Assembly (NCBI RefSeq): GCF_040566555.1
Contig: NZ_JBEWYP010000003.1
Location: forward strand, 248,001-312,000
Direction: 5' to 3'
From: Sediminicola sp040566555
GTDB taxonomy: Bacteria > Bacteroidota > Bacteroidia > Flavobacteriales > Flavobacteriaceae
Length of the DNA stretch: 64,000 nucleotides
Part shown: positions 1-9,196 of the stretch, one piece after another
Position numbering within the stretch: position 1 is the first letter of the stretch
Layout: each line of letters opens with the position of its first letter
Made by a program: the position numbers and the translations under genes
Notes under the pieces: model-generated
What the model was told of the DNA's origin: nothing
Seen by the model: only the letters and a program-made list of their open reading frames with translations
The model's database searches: none

Positions 1-263
1 CAGTCGTCAATTTTTCAAAAGATAGATTGCTCAGTTTTGCTTCTAAGTCGGTTAAGTGATACGTTAGGTCTTTAGATTTCAAAGGGTATTGGATTTGGGT
101 TATGGCCTTAATGAATCGATTTCAAAATTCTCAAGCCCATTACTAGCTATTGGTTTTGGTTTTTTAAATTTCACCATTCTATACACTTTAGGCAATTAAA
201 TGTTATCTAGCCTTCCTTTTGTGTTGTCAAAGTGCTTTATTTGTAGGTATATAAACAATCATT
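1..263. other. left edge, no supported gene
   Basis: No convincing gene is seen. On the minus strand a 25-codon frame starts with ATG at 175-177 and stops at 100-102 (it begins MVKFKKPKPIASNG). A different minus frame is open from about 129 to the window edge and reads like plausible protein. The two could be one gene broken by a frameshift, or chance. The plus-strand frames entering from the edge stop within the first 75 bases. Confidence 0.3.
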
Positions 264-1553
264 ATGAAGCAGTTTGTCGTATTTATCAGCATTTTAACTT
301 TGGTAGCCTGTAAGGAAGAGAAAAAGGAAATGGCCGAAAGTGTTTTGGAAAAGGCACATAGAATACATGAAAAGGTGATTACTATTGATACCCATAACGA
401 TATAAATGTGGGTAATTTCACAGATAGCATCAATTACACCCAAAATTTGGATACCCAAGTAAATTTGCCGAAAATGACAGAAGGCGGATTGGATGTTTCT
501 TGGTTAATTGTGTATACCGGACAGGATTCCCTAAACGCTGAAGGATATGAAAAAGCGGCAAAAAATGCCATGGATAAATTTGAAGCCATCCACCGACTCT
601 GTGAGGACATAGCTCCTGAGAAAATTGAATTGGCTTTGACCTCTGATGATGTACGGCGCATTTCTAAATCGGGTAAGAAAGTAGCCATGATCGGTGTAGA
701 AAATGCATATCCCATAGGAGAGGATCTCTCAAATTTTGAAAAATACCATGATCTTGGCGCCAGATACATTTCCCTTTCCCACAATGGACATAGTCAATTT
801 TGTGATTCCAATACCGGAGAAAAGGATAGCATATGGTTACATAATGGTTTAAGTGAATTAGGCAAAAAAGCTGTGGTTGAGATGAATAGACTTGGGATAA
901 TGATTGATATATCCCACCCATCAAAATCTTCTATGGAGCAAATGGTAACACTTTCCAAGGCCCCTATTATCGCTTCACACTCATCGGCTAGGGCACTATG
1001 TGATCACAGTCGTAATTTGGATGATGATCAATTATTACTGTTAAAAAAGAATGGAGGGGTTGTACAAACCGTAGCCTTCAGTTCTTATCTAAACACGGAT
1101 AAACATGAAGCCAGAGCTGCATATATGAAAGGACTCTATTCTAAAATTGCCGATTCAATGGATATTGATTGGTATGAAAGATCCCAATTTCCCGAGCTGT
1201 CAGACGCTCAAAGAGCTGCGTTCATGGCGAATTATCCTAAAGTTTTAAAACAGGCCAAAATAGAGGCTTCAAAGGATAAAAATGCCCCTGAAGCAGTAAA
1301 TGTTTCAGATTTCGTAAACCATATCGATTATATGGTAAAATTTATTGGAATAGATCATGTAGGGATTAGCTCTGATTTTGACGGTGGCGGTGGTATTGAA
1401 GGATGGGATGATGCTTCCGAGACCTTTAACGTGACCTTGGAGTTGGTAAAAAGAGGATATTCTGAAGAGGAAATCGAAAAACTATGGGGAGGAAACCTTT
1501 TAAGGGTTTTGGATGAAGTGCAGGCAGTATCAAAAAACTTGGCCGAAAATTAA
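264..1553 (+). CDS. M19 family membrane dipeptidase, lipoprotein
   Basis: This looks like a zinc dipeptidase of family M19 (renal dipeptidase type), which cleaves dipeptides. The N-terminus is a lipoprotein signal with lipobox LVAC (Cys about residue 16), so the mature enzyme is probably membrane-anchored outside the cytoplasm. The metal-binding HxD lies at about residues 44-46 (THND). A central Glu sits in the VENAYP segment. SHNGH, a DISHPS motif, an ASHSSAR motif and a late DHVGISSDFDGGG segment follow. Its length of 429 aa suits the family. The stop codon overlaps that of the convergent thioesterase gene. Family call is firm; the substrate is not known. Confidence 0.93.
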   Translation: MKQFVVFISILTLVACKEEKKEMAESVLEKAHRIHEKVITIDTHNDINVGNFTDSINYTQNLDTQVNLPKMTEGGLDVSWLIVYTGQDSLNAEGYEKAAKNAMDKFEAIHRLCEDIAPEKIELALTSDDVRRISKSGKKVAMIGVENAYPIGEDLSNFEKYHDLGARYISLSHNGHSQFCDSNTGEKDSIWLHNGLSELGKKAVVEMNRLGIMIDISHPSKSSMEQMVTLSKAPIIASHSSARALCDHSRNLDDDQLLLLKKNGGVVQTVAFSSYLNTDKHEARAAYMKGLYSKIADSMDIDWYERSQFPELSDAQRAAFMANYPKVLKQAKIEASKDKNAPEAVNVSDFVNHIDYMVKFIGIDHVGISSDFDGGGGIEGWDDASETFNVTLELVKRGYSEEEIEKLWGGNLLRVLDEVQAVSKNLAEN

Positions 1554-1945
1554 CTTTCGGCCGCTAGTCTATCCTTTACATATTCTATCTTGGTTTTGCC
1601 ATGGGATGCCGGCTTTCCGTCGACCCCTAAGTTCACCATTATAATATTGTCAACCGTAACAATGGTCTCACGGGTCATCTTATTGCGGACCTCACAATTT
1701 AATGTCAACGAGGACTTCCCGAATTTAACTACCTCAATCCCTATTTCAATAATATCACCTTTAACCGCGGTACTCATAAAATTGATTTCCGACATGTATT
1801 TGGTAACCACCTTCTTGCTTTCCAGCTGAATAATACTGTAAAGAGCAGCTTCTTCATCTATCCATGCAAGCAATCTACCTCCAAATAAGGTCTCATTCGC
1901 ATTTAAATCTTCTGGTTTGACCCATTTTCTAGTATGAAATCTCAT
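1550..1945 (-). CDS. acyl-CoA thioesterase, hotdog fold
   Basis: A 131-aa single hotdog-domain protein of the acyl-CoA thioesterase (ACOT/YciA) type, expected to hydrolyse acyl-CoA esters in the cytoplasm. The diagnostic segment LFGGRLLAWIDEEAA lies near residues 20-34, where family members place the catalytic Asp, and the alternating strands of the fold follow. The short basic tail is variable. A perfect TAnnTTTG box lies about 17 bases upstream of the ATG. The gene is convergent with the dipeptidase, and TTAA supplies both stop codons. The acyl chain preference cannot be read from sequence. Confidence 0.88.
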   Translation of the reverse strand: MRFHTRKWVKPEDLNANETLFGGRLLAWIDEEAALYSIIQLESKKVVTKYMSEINFMSTAVKGDIIEIGIEVVKFGKSSLTLNCEVRNKMTRETIVTVDNIIMVNLGVDGKPASHGKTKIEYVKDRLAAES

Positions 1946-2322
1946 AACTCACTGTTTTATCCAAAATTAGTCGACTTTATCTTGAAAAAATAACATGGAT
2001 TTGGATTAGGAGTCAGAAATGTGAATTTGAAATTTTAATGCCCATGAATAACGGATATTGACAAAAACATACTATTGAAATTGTCATTTTATATAGATCT
2101 TTTTTTTATTCATATACCCCATGATCCCATAGAAAGATAATCCACCACCCTAAACCGTTAATTCTGTGCAAATAGTTAAATATATAGAAGGTTCGGTTTT
2201 TGTACTTAGGATCATTTTAACTGTTATGGCGTTAGGGTGTTAAAAAATTAAAGATTATACCTCATATAGTGTAACAATTCTTGCAAATGACTACTAATTA
2301 GAAACTATAACTTAAAATCTAA
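1946..2322. other. intergenic stretch, promoter only
   Basis: This AT-rich gap holds the thioesterase promoter at its left end and nothing else I can support. No short gene with plausible composition and no terminator-like hairpin was seen. The promoter of the following secreted protein must lie here, but no perfect TAnnTTTG was found on the plus strand. Confidence 0.5.
1962..1969 (-). promoter_or_regulatory. -7 promoter element of thioesterase gene
   Basis: On the minus strand this reads TAATTTTG, a perfect match to the Bacteroidota -7 consensus TAnnTTTG. It is 17 bases from the ATG, predicting a very short 5' leader. The -33 element is only a T-rich run without a clear TTG. Confidence 0.55.
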
Positions 2323-3093
2323 ATGGAAATGAAGACATTAAAAATCAGTTTAGCTGCCTTGCTTATTTCTTTTTTGGCGCCACTACAGGCCCAAACAGCT
2401 GACGATATACTAGCCAATTATTTTGAGAATGTTGGTGGTTTGGAAAAAATGATGAGTATAAAAGGTGTAAAGATGACCGCCAAAGTTAGTCAAGGCGGTA
2501 TGGAAATACCTTTGGAAATTTTGCAATTGAACGATGGTAGACAAATGACCATTATCAATTTTCAAGGTAAGGAAATCAAACAAGGAGTATTTGATGGCAA
2601 CACGCTTTGGAGTCATAATTTCATGACCATGAAGGCAGAAAAAAGTGATGCAGAAGCTACCGCTAACTTTAAGTTAAATTCCAATGATTTTCCTGATTCA
2701 TTTATTAATTACAAAGAAAAGGGATATACCGTTGAATTAATGGGTAAGGAAACCATTGATGGAGCGGAAACATATAAAATTAAATTGGTAAAAGAACCAA
2801 TAATGGTTGATGGCAAACAAGAAGAAGATGTTTCCTTCTACTTTTTTGATTCAGAAAACTATGTCCCCATAGCAGTACAGTCGGAAGTTAAGTCGGGTCC
2901 AGGTAAAGGAATGACTTCAGAGGTAACCATGAGTGACTACCAAGAAGTGGATGGCATATACTTTCCATTCTCAATGACCCAGGGCGTTAAAGGGCAACCT
3001 GGCAGTCCATTGACTATCGAGAGCATTGTTCTTAATCCTACCGTAGAGGATGGAGCTTTTGCTTTTCCCGATGAAATAAAAGAGGACAAATAA
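2323..3093 (+). CDS. secreted LolA-like hypothetical protein
   Basis: A 256-aa protein with a cleavable signal peptide (about residues 1-24, ending QAQ). The remainder is predicted beta-rich with motifs typical of the outer-membrane lipoprotein-sorting (LolA/LolB-like) fold: YFENVGGLEKM, SDYQEVDGIYFPF and a C-terminal AFAFPDE-type ending. Flavobacterial proteins of this type are abundant and periplasmic, and their ligand is generally unknown. The start could be the first ATG or the in-frame ATG two codons later. A terminator follows at 3111. Fold assignment is by motif only; a real role in lipoprotein transport is not implied. Confidence 0.75.
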   Translation: MEMKTLKISLAALLISFLAPLQAQTADDILANYFENVGGLEKMMSIKGVKMTAKVSQGGMEIPLEILQLNDGRQMTIINFQGKEIKQGVFDGNTLWSHNFMTMKAEKSDAEATANFKLNSNDFPDSFINYKEKGYTVELMGKETIDGAETYKIKLVKEPIMVDGKQEEDVSFYFFDSENYVPIAVQSEVKSGPGKGMTSEVTMSDYQEVDGIYFPFSMTQGVKGQPGSPLTIESIVLNPTVEDGAFAFPDEIKEDK

Positions 3094-3110
3094 TCTAATA
3101 ACATCATAAA

Positions 3111-3136
3111 AGACTCTTTTTTAAGGGTCTTTTTTA
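3111..3136 (+). terminator. intrinsic terminator
   Basis: An AGACTC...GGGTCT stem (one G-T pair) is followed by a run of T. It lies 17 bases after the stop of the secreted protein and just before the next gene. Confidence 0.75.
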
Positions 3137-3153
3137 TTTAAAGCTACATCCAA

Positions 3154-6100
3154 ATGAAAAAAATAATATATAAACTTTTAGTTGGCGCAATCCTACTTCC
3201 TTTTGTTGGGCTTGCACAGGAAGCAAAAACCAATAATGGCAAAGAAATTTTTGGTGACATGACCGCAAGGCATATCGGTCCTGCTCTTATGAGCGGACGT
3301 ATAAACGATATGGAAGTACACCCAACTAATAGCCGCATCATTTATGCAGGTACTGCAGGTGGCGGGGTTTGGAAATCCAATGATGCCGGGACGACGTTTA
3401 ATCCAATTTTTGATGAATATTGTCAATCTATTGGTACAGTTACCGTGGATCCCAATGATCCGGACAATACTATTTATGTGGGAACCGGGGAGACCTGGAC
3501 AAGGAATAGTGTTTCTATAGGAGACGGTCTTTATAAATCGGTGGATGGAGGAACCAATTGGGATAAAATTGGTTTTGACGCTTCTGAACGAATTACAAGT
3601 ATTATTGTTAATCCTAAAAACTCCAAGGAAATCTATGTAGGTGTTTTAGGCGCCTTATGGAGCGACAGTGAGGAAAGAGGTGTTTATAAATCTAAGGACG
3701 CCGGAGCCACATGGGAGAAGCTTTTGTATATCAATGCCAAGACGGGTTGTGCAGATTTGGCCATGGACCCATCTAATCCCAATATCCTTTACGCCTCTAT
3801 GTGGGAGTTTAGACGAACAGGATGGTCTTTTGAGTCGGGAGGCAGTAACAGCGCCCTATACAAGTCAGTTGACGGGGGAGCAACTTGGAATAAAATACAC
3901 AATGGTTTTCCGGAAGGCAATTTAGGGCGTTTGGGAATTGCAGTAGCACCATCAAAGCCAAATATTCTTTACACAGTTATAGAAGCAGAAAAGGACGAAA
4001 AGAAAGGATTGTATCGAAGTGATGATGCGGGAGAATCTTGGAAACAGTTGAACAATGATTTCGGAATTACGGTTAGACCTTTTTATTTTTCTAGAATTGT
4101 GGTAGATCCAAAAGATGAAAACGTTGTTGTCAAAGGAGGCTTAAGTGGCTCCATTTCCAGGGATGGTGGCAAAACTTTTAAAAATCTTGGAAATATGCAC
4201 AGTGATATCCATGATTTTGCCTTTAGTATCAAAGATTCTGATATCCTTTATGTGGGTACGGATGGTGGTGTTTACCGTTCTTGGAATGGTGGTAATACCA
4301 TGGAAATTGTGGAGAACCTACCTCTTTCACAGTTTTATCATGTTAGTGTTGATAATGAGGAGCCATACAATGTCTACGGAGGCTTACAGGACAATGGATC
4401 ATGGTATGGTCCCTCCAGTTCCCCGGGAGGCGTAGAAGCCAGGGATTGGAATTCTGTTGGTTACGGAGATGGCTTTAGAGTTTTAAAGCATCCGACAAAA
4501 AAAATTATATACTCCGAAATGCAAGGAGCTGAAAATGTGTGGCGCTATGATGTGGAAAAAAACCTTACCAAAACCATTCAGCCACTGCCTACAAAAGAAA
4601 CTCCGAAATTGAGATTTAATTGGAATGCCCCAATGGCAGTAAGCGAGCATCAACCTGATCGTTTTTACATGGGAAGCCAATACCTTCATAAATCGGAGGA
4701 TATGGGAGATACTTGGCAGATTATTTCCCCAGACCTTACCACCAATGACCCAAAAAAGCAAAATCAGGAAGATTCAGGAGGACTATCCAAAGACAATTCA
4801 GGAGCGGAAAACCATACCACCATCTTTACAATCGCGGAATCCCCAAAGGATGAAAAGGTCATTTGGGTGGGTACGGACGACGGAAATGTACAAGTTACCC
4901 AAGATGGGGGAAAAACATGGACCAATACGGTAGGTAATATTATTGGGTTACCCAAGAATACATGGTGCTACCACATAGAAGCAAGTTCCTTTGATAAAGG
5001 GACTGCCTATGCTGTTTTTGAAGGACATACGACTGGGGATATGAAACCATATGCCTATAAAACCACTGATTTTGGTAAAACGTGGACCAATATAATTACC
5101 CCGGATGTTGAAGGATTTGTTAGGAACATCCAAGAGGACTATGTAAATCCTAACCTCTTATTTTTGGGGACTGAGTTTGGACTCTATATCACCATGGATG
5201 GTGGTAACAATTGGTACAAATTCACAAACAATATGCCTTCAGTGGCTGTACATTTCATTGATCTTCAGAAAAAAACGAGCGACCTTGTAATGGGGACTCA
5301 CGGTAGGGGTATCATCATCATTGACGATATCTCCCCCTTAAGGGATCTTACCCCTGAGGTTATGGATAAAAATGTGCATTTTTTCGCGAACAAGCCAACA
5401 GTAATTGATGAGCAAGGAGGGTTTTCTAGCGGATTTGGTAATGAAACCCAATTTGTGGGTCAGAACAAGACCAAAGACGTTCAAATTAAGTACTACTTAA
5501 AAAAGAGACACACCTTTGGTAAAATGTCGATGGAAGTACAGGATATGGAAGGGAACAAAATTATGGAACTTGGACCAGGTAAATCCAAAGGAATTAATAT
5601 AGTGAATTGGGGATACACCAGGAATGTACCTAAAGTGGCCAAGGGAAAAACATTCAGTTTTGGCGGCTTTACAGCACCTAAAGTACCGGCCGGCACTTAT
5701 AAAGTTGTCATGAACAAAGGCAAGGATACTTTTGAACATACCTTTGAACTGGTTTATGACGAAAGGTCTCCCCTTTCTCCAAGTGATCGAAAACTTAAAA
5801 ATGAAACGATCATGAAACTTTACAATATGACCCAGGAGCTTGCCTATCTGGTTTATGAAGTAGACGCACTTATGGAACAAACTAAAAACAATGGGAATAC
5901 CAAGTTGAATTCTAAACTGAATGACCTGAAAAAAACCTTGGTCGTTACGACAGGGGATAATTATGTTGGTTCGGCCGAACCACAGCTTAGGGAAAAAATG
6001 ACCGATCTGTATAGTAAGTTGGCCAGTAATTATGATAAGCCTACAAAATCTGAATTGGACAACCTAAATGTTATCTCTGACCGATTCACTGCAGCTAAAA

Positions 6101-6186
6101 CGGACTTTGATAAACTGAAAAAGAAATCCAAGGCTTATGAAAGCCTGCAATTAAAAAGTTTTGAGGATTTCGTGGGGAGCAAATAA
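3154..6186 (+). CDS. secreted Asp-box (BNR/VPS10-like) beta-propeller protein
   Basis: A 1010-aa exported protein with a signal peptide (about residues 1-22, ending GLAQ). At least nine Asp-box-like repeats of the form DxGxxW run through the first 700 residues, for example DAGATW, DGGATW, DDAGESW, DGGKTF, DMGDTW, DGGKTW, DFGKTW and DGGNNW. This pattern marks sortilin/VPS10 or sialidase-like propellers. A region around residue 545-550 carries a GAENH segment. After about residue 720 come a beta-sandwich-like segment and a helical, lysine-rich end. No T9SS C-terminal sorting domain is evident. Related proteins are annotated as glycosyl hydrolases, but the Asp-boxes are structural and no catalytic residues can be assigned. 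Terminator at 6206. Confidence 0.8.
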   Translation: MKKIIYKLLVGAILLPFVGLAQEAKTNNGKEIFGDMTARHIGPALMSGRINDMEVHPTNSRIIYAGTAGGGVWKSNDAGTTFNPIFDEYCQSIGTVTVDPNDPDNTIYVGTGETWTRNSVSIGDGLYKSVDGGTNWDKIGFDASERITSIIVNPKNSKEIYVGVLGALWSDSEERGVYKSKDAGATWEKLLYINAKTGCADLAMDPSNPNILYASMWEFRRTGWSFESGGSNSALYKSVDGGATWNKIHNGFPEGNLGRLGIAVAPSKPNILYTVIEAEKDEKKGLYRSDDAGESWKQLNNDFGITVRPFYFSRIVVDPKDENVVVKGGLSGSISRDGGKTFKNLGNMHSDIHDFAFSIKDSDILYVGTDGGVYRSWNGGNTMEIVENLPLSQFYHVSVDNEEPYNVYGGLQDNGSWYGPSSSPGGVEARDWNSVGYGDGFRVLKHPTKKIIYSEMQGAENVWRYDVEKNLTKTIQPLPTKETPKLRFNWNAPMAVSEHQPDRFYMGSQYLHKSEDMGDTWQIISPDLTTNDPKKQNQEDSGGLSKDNSGAENHTTIFTIAESPKDEKVIWVGTDDGNVQVTQDGGKTWTNTVGNIIGLPKNTWCYHIEASSFDKGTAYAVFEGHTTGDMKPYAYKTTDFGKTWTNIITPDVEGFVRNIQEDYVNPNLLFLGTEFGLYITMDGGNNWYKFTNNMPSVAVHFIDLQKKTSDLVMGTHGRGIIIIDDISPLRDLTPEVMDKNVHFFANKPTVIDEQGGFSSGFGNETQFVGQNKTKDVQIKYYLKKRHTFGKMSMEVQDMEGNKIMELGPGKSKGINIVNWGYTRNVPKVAKGKTFSFGGFTAPKVPAGTYKVVMNKGKDTFEHTFELVYDERSPLSPSDRKLKNETIMKLYNMTQELAYLVYEVDALMEQTKNNGNTKLNSKLNDLKKTLVVTTGDNYVGSAEPQLREKMTDLYSKLASNYDKPTKSELDNLNVISDRFTAAKTDFDKLKKKSKAYESLQLKSFEDFVGSK

Positions 6187-6205
6187 ATAAAATCAAACAA
6201 TACCT

Positions 6206-6242
6206 AAAAGCCATTGACCCATAAGTCAATGGCTTTTTTTTG
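6206..6242 (+). terminator. intrinsic terminator
   Basis: A near-perfect 11-bp stem AAGCCATTGAC / GTCAATGGCTT with a six-base loop is followed by eight T. It ends the Asp-box protein transcript. Confidence 0.9.
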
Positions 6243-6322
6243 TTCATAACCCCGTTAAAAACTAATTGGTATAAATAAATTAGACTCTTTGTTAATGGCT
6301 ATCTTTATAAAAACTCCGTGAG

Positions 6323-6733
6323 ATGAATAGTAGATCCACTAATCTCTTGAGCCTTCGTCCAGAGATTCCTTCCGCCAGAATTACAAGTGATATGAGCCCC
6401 GATGAACGGTTTCAAAACCAAACACTGCGTCCTATCATCAAATTACAGAACTTTTTGATTATTGCTGTTTTCAAAAATTATATTGGGAAACACAAGAACA
6501 GGTTCTATGAGCTTACCCTTCAGAAACGCATGGAATACATTGAAAATGCTGTTCAAAAGGATATTAAGTTCAGAAATTCCCTAAAGGGTCTGATCATTGG
6601 TCAATTTACTGTTGAGGAATACGAAACCTATATCCGAAATTCTTCGGCCTTGAACAAAAGGATGATGAATATGGCCATAGAACGTCTCAAAGATCAAATA
6701 CAGCTACTTGAATTGGTCGCTTTAGTCCAATAA
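6323..6733 (+). CDS. conserved hypothetical protein, all-helical
   Basis: A 136-aa soluble protein I do not recognise functionally. It is rich in helix formers. An N-terminal segment (LLSLRPEIPSA) is followed by a conserved-looking core with TLRPIIKLQN, KNYIGKHKNRFYEL, QKDIKFRNSLKGLIIGQFT and a C-terminal NKRMMNMAIERLKDQ helix. There is no signal peptide, membrane helix or metal motif. It ends 12 bases inside the 3' end of the convergent DUF2461 gene. The composition matches its neighbours, so it is probably a real lineage-specific gene. Confidence 0.75.
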   Translation: MNSRSTNLLSLRPEIPSARITSDMSPDERFQNQTLRPIIKLQNFLIIAVFKNYIGKHKNRFYELTLQKRMEYIENAVQKDIKFRNSLKGLIIGQFTVEEYETYIRNSSALNKRMMNMAIERLKDQIQLLELVALVQ

Positions 6734-7402
6734 GGTCTCTCCATTCAAATTGGTGGTGAGGATTTCGCTCATAAGATCAAAATAAGGTCTAATAGTCTTA
6801 AATGATTCATTGACTGTATTCTTGAACTCGGGAGAAAATACCTCTTGGTCTGAAAAGTGCTTTACAAAAATAAACTGCTTTTTGCGGATAAGATCTATAT
6901 TGGGATCTTCCTTATCGAATCCTTTTGGAGAAGTTTTTAGTTCCTCCCCTTGTAGATCGCCCCATACTTTTTTAAAAGTAGGATCATTGAGTATTTCTCT
7001 AAATTCTGATGAATCCGTTTCAAACTCTTTTCTGATTCTTAGGAGATCATCTTTGTTTGGCTCCCAAAATCCGGCTGCAATAAAGCTTTCGTCCGGTTTT
7101 AACCGCATATAATACCCGCCGCGCAATGACGCTCCCGCTCTAGAAAAAGAACCAGCAAAATGAATTTTATAGGGTGTTTTGTCCTTCGAAAACCGTACAT
7201 CACGATAGATGCGGAACATTTTTAATTTTTCTATCTCATCGTGTTCCTCCAAGGCCTGTAGTATACTTTTGTAGAAATCCTTAACCTTGGATTCTAAGGC
7301 TTTAAACTGTGATTTATGCTCTGTAAACCACTCCCTGTTATTATTTTTTTCCAATGCTTTTAAAAAATCGAAGATGTCTTTCGTAATCAATGTGCTTTGC
7401 AT
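6722..7402 (-). CDS. DUF2461 (TIGR02453) family protein
   Basis: A 226-aa cytoplasmic protein of the DUF2461 family, whose biochemical role is unknown. Visible family hallmarks are DFLKALEKNNNREWF near the N-terminus, FRIYRDVRFSKDKTPYK at about residues 62-78, and GGYYMRLKPDESFIAAGFW at about 95-113. Length is typical. It is divergent from cysE and overlaps the preceding convergent gene by 12 bases. Confidence 0.88.
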   Translation of the reverse strand: MQSTLITKDIFDFLKALEKNNNREWFTEHKSQFKALESKVKDFYKSILQALEEHDEIEKLKMFRIYRDVRFSKDKTPYKIHFAGSFSRAGASLRGGYYMRLKPDESFIAAGFWEPNKDDLLRIRKEFETDSSEFREILNDPTFKKVWGDLQGEELKTSPKGFDKEDPNIDLIRKKQFIFVKHFSDQEVFSPEFKNTVNESFKTIRPYFDLMSEILTTNLNGETLLD

Positions 7403-7471
7403 ACGACCTAAAGGCTTTATAATTTTACCTTAAAGTTAAACATTTTCAATGCTATCGTTTGAAATTATGGT

Positions 7472-7479
7472 TAATTTTG
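7472..7479 (+). promoter_or_regulatory. candidate -7 element of cysE-cysM
   Basis: TAATTTTG matches TAnnTTTG and lies 18 bases before the cysE ATG. No good -33 TTG is found at the usual spacing, so the call is tentative. Confidence 0.4.
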
Positions 7480-7497
7480 AACTAACTAGATCATCAT

Positions 7498-8292
7498 ATG
7501 GATAAAGAATCAATCATAAAGAAAATAATACAACATAAAAAACAACCCAATTTAAGATACCGGTTGAAACACAATGTAGAGAATTTCACAGATCGACTTT
7601 TTTTCATGCTTTTCGATATTGAAACGCCGGTAGAAGAAAATTTAGATATTTTGGAATCGGAGTTTGATGAGTTGGTACGTTTGGCCTGTTGGCAGTTGGA
7701 AACCCCATGTAAAAAAGTTTGGAACAACTATATGGCCAAAATACCTACTATTTTGGAAAAACTTAATTTAGATGCAGAGGCCATTGTGAACTGCGATCCC
7801 GCCTCTTTATCCATAGAAGAGGTGTATATGGCATATCCAGGTTTTTATGCAATCGCCATCTACCGTTTGGCCCATGAATTATATGAAGAAGGGTTTCCTA
7901 TGGTTCCCCGCCTGATGACTGAATATGCCCATAGACAAACAGGGGTCGATATCAATCCTGGAGCCAAGATTGGAGACTCCTTTTTTATTGATCATGCAAC
8001 TGGGGTGGTTATAGGCGAAACGGCTATAATCAAGAACAATGTTAAAATCTACCAAGGGGTAACTTTAGGTGGGTTATATGTTGCCAAAAACCTGCAGAAT
8101 ACCAAAAGACACCCTACCATAGAAAATAATGTGACCATTTATGCCAATGCTACCATTTTAGGAGGAAAAACAGTTATTGGTGAAAATAGTATCATAGGAG
8201 GTAACGCGTGGATCACGTCTTCCATACCTCCAAACTCAACGGTGTACCATAAACCAGAGATAAAAATAAAAACCATCACTAATGGGTCATAG
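7498..8292 (+). CDS. cysE: serine O-acetyltransferase
   Basis: This enzyme acetylates L-serine with acetyl-CoA to O-acetylserine, the first committed step of cysteine synthesis. The 264-aa protein has an N-terminal helical domain and a C-terminal left-handed beta-helix of hexapeptide repeats from about residue 150. Visible motifs are the family signature GVDINPGAKIGDSFFIDHATGVVIGET, read here in its shorter parts INPGAKIG and FIDHATGVVIGE, then GVTLGG and NATILGGKTVIG. The gene overlaps the start of cysM by 11 bases, indicating translational coupling. Confidence 0.95.
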   Translation: MDKESIIKKIIQHKKQPNLRYRLKHNVENFTDRLFFMLFDIETPVEENLDILESEFDELVRLACWQLETPCKKVWNNYMAKIPTILEKLNLDAEAIVNCDPASLSIEEVYMAYPGFYAIAIYRLAHELYEEGFPMVPRLMTEYAHRQTGVDINPGAKIGDSFFIDHATGVVIGETAIIKNNVKIYQGVTLGGLYVAKNLQNTKRHPTIENNVTIYANATILGGKTVIGENSIIGGNAWITSSIPPNSTVYHKPEIKIKTITNGS

Positions 8293-9166
8293 TATAATAG
8301 ATCTAATTGGGAATACCCCTCTGGTAGAATCAAGGGTGTTGAACCAAAATCCAAATGTCCGATTGTTTTTTAAAATGGAAGGCCATAATCCCGGAGGCAG
8401 TGTCAAGGACAGGGCGGCACTTAATATGATCCAAAGCGGTCTGGAAAGAGGCGATATTGACAAAACCTCTAAACTGATTGAAGCCACAAGCGGAAATACC
8501 GGAATTGCATTGGCCATGATTGCAGGGATCTATGGTTTGGACATAGAGTTGGTCATGCCTGAAAATTCCACCAAAGAACGGGTTCAGACCATGAGGGCGT
8601 ATGGAGCAAAAGTGACCTTGACCCCAGCGGATATTGGAATTGAAGGAGCACGTGATTATGCAGAGGAGAAAGTGGCCAACCATGGTTACATTATGTTGAA
8701 CCAATTTGGTAATGACGATAACTGGAAGGCACATTATAAAGGTACAGGTCCGGAAATCTGGCGGGATACCGAAGGAAAAGTGACACATTTTGTTTCCTCC
8801 ATGGGAACCACAGGTACCATTATGGGAACATCTACTTTTTTAAAAGAAAAGAATCCCAACATACAGATTGTAGGGGTGCAACCAGAAGACGATGCCAAGA
8901 TACCAGGGATACGAAAATGGCCAGAAGAATATTTACCCAGAATATTTGATAGAAGTAAGGTCGACCAAATCATTGAGGTAACCGAAGAAGCTGCCATTGA
9001 GATGGCCAAAAGATTGGCCAAGGAAGAAGGAGTGTTCTCCGGAATGAGCAGTGGCGGTGCTACAGCAGCCGCTTTGGAATTGGCCAAAACCTTAGATAAG
9101 GGAGTAATTGTTTCCATCATTTGCGATAGGGGCGACCGCTATTTATCCTCAGACTTATTCGAATAA
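8282..9166 (+). CDS. cysM: cysteine synthase (O-acetylserine sulfhydrylase), CysM type
   Basis: A PLP enzyme that converts O-acetylserine and sulfide (or thiosulfate) to cysteine, the step after CysE. The 294-aa fold-type II protein shows the PLP lysine in GGSVKDRA (about K42), the substrate-binding loop ATSGNTGIALA, the phosphate-binding MGTTGTIMGT and GVFSGMSSGGA near the C-terminus. The short length and the sequence around EDDAKIPGIRKWP favour the CysM over the CysK subgroup. It starts inside cysE, so the two form an operon ending at a shared bidirectional terminator. Confidence 0.93.
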   Translation: MGHSIIDLIGNTPLVESRVLNQNPNVRLFFKMEGHNPGGSVKDRAALNMIQSGLERGDIDKTSKLIEATSGNTGIALAMIAGIYGLDIELVMPENSTKERVQTMRAYGAKVTLTPADIGIEGARDYAEEKVANHGYIMLNQFGNDDNWKAHYKGTGPEIWRDTEGKVTHFVSSMGTTGTIMGTSTFLKEKNPNIQIVGVQPEDDAKIPGIRKWPEEYLPRIFDRSKVDQIIEVTEEAAIEMAKRLAKEEGVFSGMSSGGATAAALELAKTLDKGVIVSIICDRGDRYLSSDLFE

Positions 9167-9196
9167 AAAAAGAGCGCCGATAAGCGCTCTTTTTTT
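9164..9196. terminator. bidirectional terminator between cysM and DUF1328 gene
   Basis: A perfect 7-bp stem AGAGCGC / GCGCTCT with a 6-base loop is flanked by A7 on the left and T6 on the right. It serves cysM rightward and the small membrane-protein gene leftward. Confidence 0.9.

Noticed and set aside
3154..6186. Asp-box protein as a sialidase
   Set aside because: The Asp-boxes are present, but the sialidase catalytic arginine triad, Tyr and Glu could not be placed. Asp-boxes are structural and occur in many propellers.
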